Positions 45,967-56,078 of a stretch of 64,000 bases of DNA are shown here, piece by piece. Below the pieces are notes generated by a model. The model made no database searches, had not been told where the DNA came from, and was given only the letters and a program-made list of their open reading frames with translations. This DNA is from Agriotes lineatus (taxonomy: Eukaryota; Arthropoda; Insecta; Coleoptera; Elateridae): NCBI GenBank assembly GCA_940337035.1, contig OW679200.1, positions 21,183,090 to 21,247,089 of the forward strand, in the 5' to 3' direction. A program made the position numbers and the translations under genes. Each line of letters starts with the position of its first letter. Positions within the stretch are counted from its first letter, which is position 1.

Positions 45967-46969
45967 AAACCGAGGATTTTGAAAAAGTTTTTGATAGAGT
46001 CCGCCATGAAAAGCTATGCGAAATTCTCAAAAGCAAAAACATTGACAGTCAAGATATTAACATAATAACCAAATTGTACTGGAACCAAACAGCGAAAGTA
46101 AAGGTTGAAAATGAATTAACCAAAGAAATTGAAATTTGCCGAGGCGTTCGCCAAGGTTGTGTTCTTTCTCCACTCCTATTTAATATATATAGCGAAACCA
46201 TATGTCAAGAAGCTTTAGTAGAACAAAAATGCTGGAATAACTATAAATGGAGAAATCATCAATAATATACGCTACGCTGACGATACACTTAGTGACAGAT
46301 AATTTAAAAGATTTACAGCACCTACTTAAAAACATCAATACCCACAGTAACAACTACGGACTCAGACTAAACCTTAAAAAGACGAAATTAATGGTAGTAT
46401 CAAAAAATCAAAACATTGACGCCAATTTAACAATTTCTAATATACAGATTGAAAGAGTCGCTTCATACAAATATCTAGGGGCATGGATCACCGAAACTAA
46501 CGAACAAAATAGAGAAATTAAAGCAAGAATAGAAATAGCGAGACAAGCGTTTGTTAAAATGAAAAGGTTCCTATGTTGTCGAGATATCAACTTAAATCTT
46601 AGAATTCGTATGTTACGTTGTTATGTTTTCTCCACGTTATTGTATGGCATGGAAGCATGGACCTTAAAACAGACAAACATCAAAAACATTGAAGCCTTCG
46701 AAATGTGGTGTTACAGGAGAATGTGAAAAATAGCATGGACAGAAAGAGTGACTAATAGAGAAGTACTGCTGAAAATGGGAAAGGAATGTGAAATAATAAA
46801 AACTATAAAAAGGAAAAAATTAGAATATCTAGGTCATATTATGAGGGGAGAAAAATACTTGTTACTGAGGCTTATAATGCAAGGAAAGATCAAAGGAAAA
46901 AGAAGTGTAGGTCGAAGAAGAACTTCCTGGCTACGCAATCTACGAGAGTGGTATGGTTGCAGTTCCAAC
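45967..46969 (+). pseudogene. Older host LINE, RT part before the insertion
   Basis: Plus-strand blocks are DFEKVFDRVRHEKLCEIL, EICRGVRQGCVLSPLLFNIY, INNIRYADDT, LRLNLKKTKLMVVSK, ASYKYLGAWITE and LYGMEAWTLKQTNIKNIEAF, then CYRRM and a TGA at 46724-46726. Frame changes precede the YADD box. The last 532 bp are repeated after the inserted LINE, and there the frame continues to the natural 3' end. RTE/CFDP2-like LINE; inactive. Confidence 0.82.
46438..46969. repeat. 532-bp direct duplication, copy 1
   Basis: Matches 51323-51854 at a constant offset of 4885 bp with no indel. The only difference I found is A at 46726 against G at 51611, which makes a stop codon here. It ends at AGTTCCAAC, directly before the inserted LINE. 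Confidence 0.95.
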
Positions 46970-47544
46970 AGCACCGTGTGCGGTGAAGCGAAGTTAAGAC
47001 GGGCGTGTCACAGAGTGAAATTTAGAAGCTGTTTTGTGTGTGAAAAGCGAAAGTTGCGCAGTGGAAAAGTGAACAGATAGCGAGATAAGGTGACTGAAGT
47101 TAAGTGCAACGGAAAATAAAACCGGTCAAAGCTAAAGTAAAACGGAACAAAGGGCCTAAAAGCCGAGTTCTTACGGGTAGCGATACCATAAGGGCGAGAA
47201 TCGCAACGCGTGAGGAAGACAACGGGCAACAGCGTACGCGCGCACGGAGTAGGGAACGAGCCCTGATTGGCCCATTTAACCGGCCAAACGTGGTGTTAAG
47301 TGCGGCGCGTTCGATTATTAGGAGAACAGAAAGCGAGAGCGCTGGCCGAGGTGCTTGGGACGGAACGAGCGGATAAACTGTCGCTACAAACCACGCTCCC
47401 CCGATTCCCGATTCCTGATTTCCTAATAACGGGTGTGAAAATCTTCCGGTCCTGGCAATTGACGGGAAAGTTTGAAGTGAATCTAAATTCAAATAGTGGG
47501 ACAGTTTACATACACCACGAATCAAATAAAGCGGAAATAACAAA
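46970..47544 (+). promoter_or_regulatory. 5' region of the LINE (likely internal promoter)
   Basis: A GC-richer stretch upstream of the first ATG of the frame. LINEs need a promoter inside the transcribed 5' region; its position makes this the candidate, but no defined element was identified. Confidence 0.35.
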
Positions 47545-50500
47545 ATGGAGGAATTACTGGGAAAAATAAATAATAAATTGGATGCAATGGATGAAAGAGC
47601 GGAGCGCGTCGAGAAAAAAATTGATTTATTTCAGCAAGAAATGCCTAAAATTAAGGCAGAATATGCTAAAAAAGAAAAAGAATGGAATCGCGAAAAACAA
47701 CAACTGTGTAATAAAATTAATGAGCTGGAAAATAGAATGGAAATACAGGAAAAGCAAGAAAAGAGAAATAATATAATAATAAAATGACTGGTGATAAAAA
47801 ATGATGAAACAAACGTAAAGGAAAAGGTGGAGGATTTCTTAGCCAAGGAAGTAGGAGTACAAGCGCAAGTGACTGAAGCATTTAAGATTGGAAGAACTGA
47901 AGACAGAAAAGTGATAGTCGCTAAGATTCAGAACTGGAACCAAAAAAGGGACATCATGACAAATAAGAAGAAACTCAAAGGGAGAAGAATATATATCGAC
48001 AACGACCTAACAGTGAAAGAGAAGCAAATTCAGAATAAAATCATTGAAATAGCCAAAGAAGAAACAAATCTAGGAAGAAGAATTAGGATAGGATATCAAA
48101 AACTTACAATAGATAACAAAACGTATCAGTGGAACAAAAAAAAACGATCAGCTATGTTGTGTAAACGAGAAATTGCAAGTGCTACCAAAAAAGTAATTGA
48201 AGCAGAGCAGGACGGACAAACAGCAACGACCGCAAGAAAACTGACAATGAATATGGATATAAAAAGCACAAAAAATACAAAGATGCATAAGAAAAAAGAA
48301 AAAAAGAGAAACACAATAAACTTGGGAACCTGGAACATAAGAACACTGTTAACACCTGGAAAAATGATAGAAGTGGCGAATGAAGTAGCAAGATACAAGG
48401 TAGAAATCGCAGCTATCCAAGAAGTAAGATGGAAGGAACACGGAGAAATCAATAAAAAAGATTTTATAATGCTGTATTCGGGAGAAAAAAAAACAAGGAA
48501 AAAATGGTACTGCTTTTATAGTATCAAAGGAAATGAAGGATAAAATTCTGCAATTTAAGCCCATTAACGGACGACTATCTTATTTAAGAATCAAAGGCAA
48601 ACCGGCGAACCTATCTATTATAAATGCATACGCACCCACGGAGGAGAAAAGCGATAACGAAAAGATGGCCTTCTATGATGAACTTGACAAGATTAGTGAA
48701 GCAATACCAAAGTTTGACACCCTGATCGTATTAGGCGATTTTAATGCCCAGATTGGGAAAGAGAACTGCTTCCATGAGGTAGCAGGTAAACACACATTGC
48801 ATGATGTAACTAATGATAATGGGACAAAACTATGTAACTTCGCAGCCATAAATAATTTAATAATAAGCAGTACCAAATTCAAGCATAAGACAGCGCACAA
48901 AGAAACATGGGTACAACCTGGGGGAAGGAAGGGTAACCAGATTGACCATGTACTGATAATGAGGAAACGAGCATCATCAATACGAGACGTAAGAACATTC
49001 AGAGGAGCATGCGCAGACTCTGACCACTATCTGGTAATAGCGAAAATGAAACAACAGATTACAACACAGAAAGATACAAATAAAAAAGATAAAAAATGGG
49101 ACATCGAAAAACTCAAAGTAGAACACACCAGAGAAAAATATAGAAATACTATAAACAGAGAAATAGAGAAAAAACCTAGAAGTAACGACATAGAACATGA
49201 GTGGAAAAACTTAAAAGTTGAAATAGAGACTGCGGCGATAAATGTAGTTGGATATAAGAGAATAGTAAGAGGAAAAGAATGGTTCAATGAGGAATGCGAA
49301 GAAGCGGTTAAACGAAAGAGAGAAGCAAGAGTAAAATGGTTACGAACTACAAACAAAGAAGATATGGAAAATTATAACGAGCTGAAGAAACAAGTAACAA
49401 GAATATGTAGAGAAAGAAAGAGAGAATGGATAAATAATGCAATGGAAGAAATTGAAGATAACAGTAGAAACAGCAACTTAAGAAATATGTATAAAAACAT
49501 AAAGAAACAGAAAACGGGGTGTAAAATAAAGACAAGAGGAATAAAAAATGAAGCAGGCAATACAGAATATGACAAGGAGAAGATAAAGAAACGATGGATG
49601 GAATACTTCTCAAAATTACTGAATAATGAAAACAATGATGCACAAATAGAAGAGGGAATAACGATAGAGGAAGAGGAAAAGTGCTTGAACCATCAGAGGA
49701 AGAATTTAAGCAAGCTATTAAAAAAATAAGAAATGGCAAAGCACCAGGAAGCGATAAGATTGAAGGCGAATTGATAAAACTGGGCGGAGAGAAACTACAT
49801 GAAAGATTATACAGACTAATAAAGGAGATATGGAGAAGCGAGAAAATGCCAGAGGAGTGGAGAAACGGAGTTGTGGTGCCGATACTAAAAAAGGGTGACC
49901 CGGAGGAGTGTAGCAACTACAGGGGAATCACGCTGCTAAATGTAGCATATAAAATACTAACCACACTTATTCAACAGCGATTAGTGGAATATACCGAACT
50001 ACACACGGGGGACTACCAATACGGATTTCGGCCTGGAAGATCTACAACGGACGCTATATATGTCCTGCAACAGATTACTGAAAAATGCCATGAATATAAT
50101 ATAGACGTCCACATGATGTTCATTGACTTCAAACAAGCGTTTGATAAAATTAACAGAAACAGTTTATTTAAGGACATGAAAAATCTACAGATACCATCTA
50201 AACTGATAAAACTAATACAAATGACATTAGAACGATCCACAACAATGATCAGAACGGCAGAAGGGACAACTGATAGAATTGTAATTAACACTGGAGTACG
50301 CCAAGGTGACTCGTTGTCGGCAACACTATTTAATATTGTATTAGAAAACATCATAAGAAAAGTAGGTGGACAAGGAACAATAATGACCAAACAGATACAA
50401 ATCATTGCTTATGCTGACGATGTGGTGATTATTGCAAGAAATGTAAGAGCACTATGTGAGACATTTACACAACTGGAGCAAGCAGCAGAAGAGAGAGGAC

Positions 50501-51207
50501 TAAAAGTAAATGAAAATAAAACAAAATACATGCTACACCAGAATAATAAAAATAAAAACAGGAAACAAGATCTCAGAATTGGAAAATATGTGTTCGAAGA
50601 AGTGCAAAAATTCAAATACCTTGGAAAAAATATAAGTGACACGAATGATAGAGGAGAAGATATAAGAGACAGAATACAAGCTGGAAACAGAGCCTACTAT
50701 AGTAATAAAAATATTCTGAAAGATAAGAACATCAGTAAGAAAACCAAATTACGAATATACAAAGGACTAATAAGACCAATTGTGATGTATGCAGCCGAAA
50801 CACTATGTGTAACAAAAAGAGAGGAAGAACATTTAAGAATATGGGAGAGAAGAATACTCAGAACAATATTAGGACCAAAGAAAATCAGTAATACCGAATA
50901 CCGCTCGAAGATGAACCACGAAATAATAGAAGAAATAAATGGAAAGGACATTGTGAGAGCAATTAAAGCACAGAGATTAAGATGGCTAGGACACATATGG
51001 AGATCAAACGATGACAGAATGATAAAAAGAATAACACTATGGCAACCAATACTAGTAAGACGGAAAGGCAGACCAAGGATGAGATGGATGGATGAAGTTG
51101 AAGAAGATATAAGAAGAATGGAAATCACAAGATGGAAAGAAAAGACTACAGATAGAAAACAATGGCGAAGCATTGTTGAAATAGCTACAGCACACAGCCA
51201 GTTGTAA
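47545..51207 (+). pseudogene. LINE polyprotein: coiled coil, RRM-like, endonuclease, RT
   Basis: About 1,221 codons in one frame apart from three lesions: a TGA at 47785-47787, a frameshift in an A-rich run near 48490-48505, and one near 49675. In order: a coiled coil (MEELLGKINNKLDAMDERAE onward, residues ~1-80); an L1-ORF1-like nucleic-acid-binding region (~85-190, with KLKGRRIYIDNDLT); an apurinic-type endonuclease (~255-500, with TWNIRTL, AIQEVRW, NAYAPT, LGDFNAQIG and a SDHYLV motif); then RT with GKAPGSDKIEGELIKLG, YRGITLLNVAYKILT, FIDFKQAFDKIN, NTGVRQGDSLSATLFNIV and the catalytic AYADDVVI. The C-terminus has RLRWLGHIWRSN and a GRPRMRWMDEVEEDI block. It nicks DNA and copies its own RNA at the nick. 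RTE/CFDP2-like; clade uncertain. Confidence 0.88.
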
Positions 51208-51322
51208 AATATAGTAGAGGAAGATATGGGGATTAATCCACCCCGAAAATAGGATTATGAGAGCTCCAGAAAGGAGCGGTGACAAATCCCCCAGGGATAA
51301 TGGCCAGTTATATATATATATA

Positions 51323-51854
51323 TAATATACAGATTGAAAGAGTCGCTTCATACAAATATCTAGGGGCATGGATCACCGAAACTAACGAACAAAATAGAGA
51401 AATTAAAGCAAGAATAGAAATAGCGAGACAAGCGTTTGTTAAAATGAAAAGGTTCCTATGTTGTCGAGATATCAACTTAAATCTTAGAATTCGTATGTTA
51501 CGTTGTTATGTTTTCTCCACGTTATTGTATGGCATGGAAGCATGGACCTTAAAACAGACAAACATCAAAAACATTGAAGCCTTCGAAATGTGGTGTTACA
51601 GGAGAATGTGGAAAATAGCATGGACAGAAAGAGTGACTAATAGAGAAGTACTGCTGAAAATGGGAAAGGAATGTGAAATAATAAAAACTATAAAAAGGAA
51701 AAAATTAGAATATCTAGGTCATATTATGAGGGGAGAAAAATACTTGTTACTGAGGCTTATAATGCAAGGAAAGATCAAAGGAAAAAGAAGTGTAGGTCGA
51801 AGAAGAACTTCCTGGCTACGCAATCTACGAGAGTGGTATGGTTGCAGTTCCAAC
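51323..51854. repeat. 532-bp direct duplication, copy 2
   Basis: Second copy of 46438-46969, directly after the TA tail of the inserted LINE. It keeps TGG (Trp) where copy 1 has TGA and runs on into the natural 3' part of the host LINE. Confidence 0.95.
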
Positions 51855-51945
51855 GAGTTGTTTAGAGCTGCTGTTAATAAAGTGAAAATTGCAGTGATGA
51901 TTTCCAACCTCTGATAGGAGACGGAACCGGAAGAAGAAGAAACCG
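51855..51945 (+). pseudogene. 3' end of the older host LINE
   Basis: Continues the RT C-terminus (CSSN then ELFRAAVNKVKIAVMISNL and a TGA at 51912-51914), followed by a GGAACCGGAAGAAGAAGAA tail region typical of the 3' end of this LINE type. Together with 45967-46969 it completes the interrupted element. Confidence 0.8.
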
Positions 51946-52005
51946 AGAATAAATGAACTCAAGTAGGGAGACTACTGACTCCAGCAAAATTACATATCAT
52001 AATTA

Positions 52006-52063
52006 GCCTTCGTAGACGATTTGGCGCTACTTTCAATTAATCAAGAGGACCTACAAACTAAAC
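52006..52063 (+). pseudogene. RT catalytic-box fragment
   Basis: AFVDDLALLSINQEDLQTK reads as the palm catalytic box (FVDD in place of YADD/FADD) of another LINE. It is cut off by the poly(A) side of the minus-strand Jockey at 52064. Confidence 0.5.
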
Positions 52064-52273
52064 TTTTTTTTTTTTTATTAAAGTATTTGTCAGATCAACA
52101 TTTTAGGTGTTATACATGACAGTTTTAATCTAGTTACAATAGTATCGAGATTGACATGAAATGTGTTGTGACTTAATAGTTAACATATTAAGATGATAAT
52201 ATATATTAACTGCGTTTTCTTTTACATGGGGGGTGTTAGTGGAGCCCCAGTGGGTCTTGCGAGTGTTCTATGA

Positions 52274-53790
52274 TTAGTTGCTTTGGTCTGAGATCATATC
52301 TTGAGGGAGTTGCCTCTTTAGTCTATGATGGATATTGCGCTCTCCAAGGTTAAAGTGTGTCGCGCCTTCGCATTTGTTAATTTTTGAGAAGAAGTTTGCG
52401 GTGGTCATGGTTAAAAAGTTTTGGATTGATGAGACTCCTAGTTCGTGGTGAAGTTGCGTATTGCGGATGAACCATGGAGCATTCACTGCTATACGTAATA
52501 CTTTATTCTGAAATCTCTAAAGTTTTAAAATGTTTGCTTTGGATGTATTGCTCCAAACAGGGGAAGCATAAAGTGCAAGTGGTCTGAGAAGAGATTTGTA
52601 CAGGAGAATCGTGCATTCTGATCTGAGCGGGGTTCTTCGATTGATGACCGGGTACAGTTGCCTTAGCCTATTGTGACACTGCGTTAGCTTTTGATTGATG
52701 TGAAAGCTCCAGGTAAGTCTTGTATCAAGGTGTGCTCCAAGATATTTAATTGCGGAGTCTCTGAGGTTCCAGGGTATCGTGATTTCATTTATACTGATAA
52801 CTGGTGGATCGTCCATTTTTCTTAATGTGAAGATTTTGCCTTGACATTTGGTTGGATTGATTTTAATATTCCAGCTTTTGAGCCATTTACAGTATTTATC
52901 CACAGCAATTTGCAGTTGTTGAATAGCCGCTTCTAGGTTTGTGTTTTGCGTGATGATTGCAGCATCATCTGCGAACGTTGCCATTGTTGCTGGGAGTTGA
53001 GGAGAGTCTGAGGTGTATATATTGAAAAGAAGCGGACCGAGGACGCTGCCTTGTGGGACTCCCGCCCGTATGTTTTTAATTTCTGATGTTGCAGCGTTAA
53101 TTTTTACAACAAAGGATCGATTTTCCAGGAAGAAAAAGGTAATGGCTAGGAGATATCCTGGTATGTCATGAACAATGAGTTTCTTCTTAAGGCCTTCGAT
53201 CCAAACCTTATCGAAGGCTTGGGCGACGTCCATGAGGACCATGGTGGTTTAGCATCTATTTTCAAAACCAGTTTCTATTAGCTCTGTAATTCTTAGTAGC
53301 TGGTGGCTGGTCGAGTGTCCCTTTCTGAATCCGAATTGATAGGGGGGAAGGATTTGAAGTGTATTAACTGCTTTGGATAGACGGGCATAAATTACTTTTT
53401 AGCAGGCTGATCGGTCTGTAGCCTGAAATTTGATCTTTATTCTTTCCAGGTTTGGGAATCATAATGATTTGAGCGTGCTTCCACCTTTGAGGGAAATAAC
53501 CTAGCCTTAGACATGAATTTATAAGGGTTGCAAGATATGCTAAGCATTTGTCAGTTAAGTGTTTGAGCACTAGGTTAGGTATTAGATCATGTCCGGGAGA
53601 TTTGTGTTTGAGTAATGATTTGATGAATTCGTCTAGCTCTTGAGGAGACGTTGGCTGCATGTTGCCTGAGTTGACTGGGTGATGAGTCTCGATGTGGTTG
53701 ATAATATGGGCTACTTGTGTGGGGGTGCAGGTAATCTCTGGCGTGAAGGTCCCCTCAAGATGATTGGCAAATGCTGCTGCTTTTTCGGTT
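52274..53790 (-). pseudogene. Jockey ORF2, reverse transcriptase part
   Basis: Minus-strand blocks in order: QELDEFIKSLLKHKSPGHDL (RT fingers, K-SPG-D), PQRWKHAQIIMIPKPGKN, SGYRPISLL, then VLMDVAQAFDKVWIEGLKKK, RAGVPQGSVLGPLLFNIYTS, the intact catalytic MATFADDAAIITQNTN, KINPTKCQGKIFTLRK, IKYLGAHLDTRLTWSFH, LRPLALYASPVWS, APWFIRNTQLHHELG and a C-terminus RLKRQLPQDMISDQSN. Lesions: a frame change near 53390, a TAA at about 53250 just before TTMVLMD, and a TAG near 52515 (LKL-stop-RF). The product would copy element RNA at nicked target DNA. Confidence 0.88.
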
Positions 53791-53965
53791 ATCTGTGTAG
53801 TAGTTATTATTGGTTGTTTTGATTGTAGGGATTTCTTGGGGGGTTTTTAAGATTTTTCTTGTGGTTTTCCACATCCCTGGGTCCCCGGGGCCGATGTCTG
53901 CAATATATTTGCGATAGGTCTGTATCCTGTAGTCGTCCAGATCCCGTTTTAGCTGATGTGTTTAT

Positions 53966-54961
53966 TCAGTTGTCTTTTAATTTCAATGCTTCTTGTTCGT
54001 TGCCATAGTTATCTGATTTGACTTCGGCGCTTAATAAGGTCGACAATGTAACGTGGGGGAGATTATAATCAGGTTTACGGTATCTGGGCTTGCTTATAGT
54101 TGCCGTTTTGGCAGCGCCAACTATCGATGTAGTGATACTAGAGACAGTTACGTCGATATCTTCTTGATTATTAAGAACTCCCATTTTAGCGAGATTGTGA
54201 TTTAGGGTGTCTTGAAAGAGGTCCCAGTTGATTGGACCTTCAGTTAATCTTTCTAACGGTGGTTTAGGTTTGGGGGAGCTGTCAAAGGTAATTAGTATAG
54301 GTAAGTGGTGTGAGTTTAACTCAGTGATTACACTTTGTGAGATAGGCTTTGTGAATTTTTTTTGCATGACTATATCCAGTATGTCTGGTTGATAATCAAC
54401 TCTTTTTGGGAAGTAGGTGAATTCTTCTGGTGCTAAGACTTGGAAGCCATGATTGACTGATAATTGTTCAAGTTTCACACCAGCGGGGTTGGTTTCTCTG
54501 CAACCCCATGCTGTTAGTTTGCTGTTGAGATCTCCCATCATCAGTATCGGTTCAGATGTATTGAATAAGGTTTTGAACTCTTCCTCATTTAGTTTCTTAT
54601 TGGGTTGCTTGTACGCACTTATGATTGTGAGGCTACTTGTGTCGTTTAGTTTAATTTTTACTCCAATCGTTTCTAGCGTAGGATTAAGGGGAGCTGGGGT
54701 TGGGATGTGATAAATTTTTTGTTTAATAATGATAGCTACACTGCCTGACGCCTTTAGTGTGTTTCTATCTTTGCGATAGACTTTGTAACCAGGAATTTTG
54801 AAAACTTCATTTGGGGTTAGGTGAGTTTCGGTTATGCAGGCTATGTCAACTCGATGTCTAGCTAGAAAGGCTATTAGTGTAGATCGTTGAGATACTATTC
54901 CATTGGCGTTCCAGTTGAGAATTGTTGAAATTTCGACTATTCTTTGTGAATTAGGGTCCAT
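53966..54961 (-). pseudogene. Jockey ORF2, endonuclease part
   Basis: 331 open codons starting at the ATG at 54961, which lies 25 nt inside the end of ORF1, the overlap typical of Jockey elements. Motifs: ILNWNANGIVSQRSTLIAFL, DIACITETHL, VAIIIKQ, TIISAYKQPNKKLNEEEF, LMMGDLNSKLTAWGC, DILDIVMQ and NSHHLPILITF. These are the conserved Asn, Glu, Asp/Asn and His positions of the APE-type endonuclease that nicks target DNA. The frame ends early near 53966, before the RT, so ORF2 is broken here. Confidence 0.88.
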
Positions 54962-56078
54962 TTAGGAATAAGAGAAGGATGGTGTTTACTATAAAGGTTT
55001 TGATTACAGGAAGGTATGGAGTTAATAAGTCCAATAAGATTTTTTGCAAAGTCGTTGGAGGGAGCAGATTCAGATGGTTGGTGAGATGTGCTTGGCGAGA
55101 TATTTGGTATATTTTTAATAACATTTTGCACTCTATTGGCGTAGGTTTGGTTTTCATTGACGTAGGCATTGTTGGGGTTTGCTCGATAGGTGTTACTGTT
55201 ACTCTGACACTTCATTTGCAGTTCTTTGTGGTGGCTACACCCTCGATAGCTTGCTGCGTGCTCACCGCCGCAGTTTGCACACGTTGGTTTTTCATTGGCT
55301 GCTTTTTTGCAGGCAGCGTGATGATGGGCTCCTGCACATTTAACACATTTCGGTTGGAGGGTGCAGTAGTTTTTCGTGTGGCCGTACTTTTGACACCTAT
55401 GACATTGTGGTATGTTGGATGCTCTCTTTCTCGGTTCCACAGTGACGATGGAGTGAAATATTTGTTTGAGCTTGAAGATTTGCTTACCTTCGTCGTTGTC
55501 CTTTAGTTCGACCGCACAGATTGGTAATGGCCTTTTTTCTTTGGTTAATAAGCGGGTTATGCTGATAATTGGTAAGGATTTTAGGGCCTCTCCAATTTCT
55601 TCTTTAGTTAACGACAGAGGTAAATTTTTAATCACTACTGACAAGGGTTTGCTATTAGGATTTCGGAAGGTGTAATAGAGAATTTCGTTGGTTTTGTAAA
55701 AGTTGGTGAGGATACGATAATCGTCCTCTTCAGTTAAATTGATTCGGATTGAGTTTTGATTGCATAATGTTGTAAATTTTCCTTTGACTGATTTTTCGAT
55801 GTCGGCTACCAGCGCAGTATGATTTATTTGGTTAGGTAAATAAATTGGCGGGATTTTAATTTTGTTAACAGTTGGTGACTGCTGGATAGCTTCATTGCCA
55901 TCTTGTTTGCTTTGTTGACTTTCGTTAGTATTATCGGCATTTTGGGAAAGGTTGTAGTATTGGTTTTGTTTTAAAAGTTCATCGGTTGACCAAAGGTATC
56001 TCTTTTGCACCTCATTAATGGGTTGCGTTAGGTCATCTGATTTGCGCTTAGAAGCTTGATTTTGCAGGTTGGTTTCGT
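54937..56078 (-). pseudogene. Jockey ORF1, gag-like zinc-knuckle protein (5' cut)
   Basis: Open from 56078 down to 54937; the first ATG inside is at 56010. An RRM/PRE-like central region includes VVIKNLPLSLTKEEIGEAL, and then three CCHC-type knuckles appear: CHRCQKYGHTKNYC, CVKCAGAHHHAAC and CANCGGEHAASYRGC. Such proteins bind the element's RNA. Coding sequence continues upstream of 56010 (TNLQNQASKRKSDDLTQPIN) up to the border with the mariner-like element, so the true N-terminus is missing. The frame itself has no stop. Confidence 0.88.

Larger units (their letters stand above)
46970..51322 (+). mobile_element. Near-complete LINE flanked by a 532-bp duplication
   Basis: It begins AGCACCGTGTGCGG with a GC-richer 5' region of about 575 bp, carries one long broken frame (47545-51207), and ends with a short 3' UTR and a TA microsatellite tail (about 51309-51322). 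The host LINE is interrupted between CSSN and ELFRAA codons. Both sides of the insertion carry the same 532 bp of host sequence. The (TA)n tail rather than poly(A) resembles RTE-type and CR1/L2-like LINEs. The clade is tentative. Confidence 0.9.
52064..56078 (-). mobile_element. Jockey-clade LINE
   Basis: Its poly(A) tail is the T-run at 52064-52076. It carries ORF1 (gag-like) and ORF2 (endonuclease and RT) in the usual order and overlap. The 5' edge of the readable ORF1 coincides with the inverted-repeat end of a mariner-like element at 56079, so the 5' UTR and ORF1 start are missing. Several stops and frameshifts make it inactive. Confidence 0.88.

Noticed and set aside
49347..49916. 189-codon minus-strand frame in the LINE
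   Set aside because: Antisense to the LINE linker; Ser/Phe-rich composition mirrors the A-rich sense strand.
54979..55506. 175-codon plus-strand frame
   Set aside because: Antisense to the Jockey zinc-knuckle ORF1.
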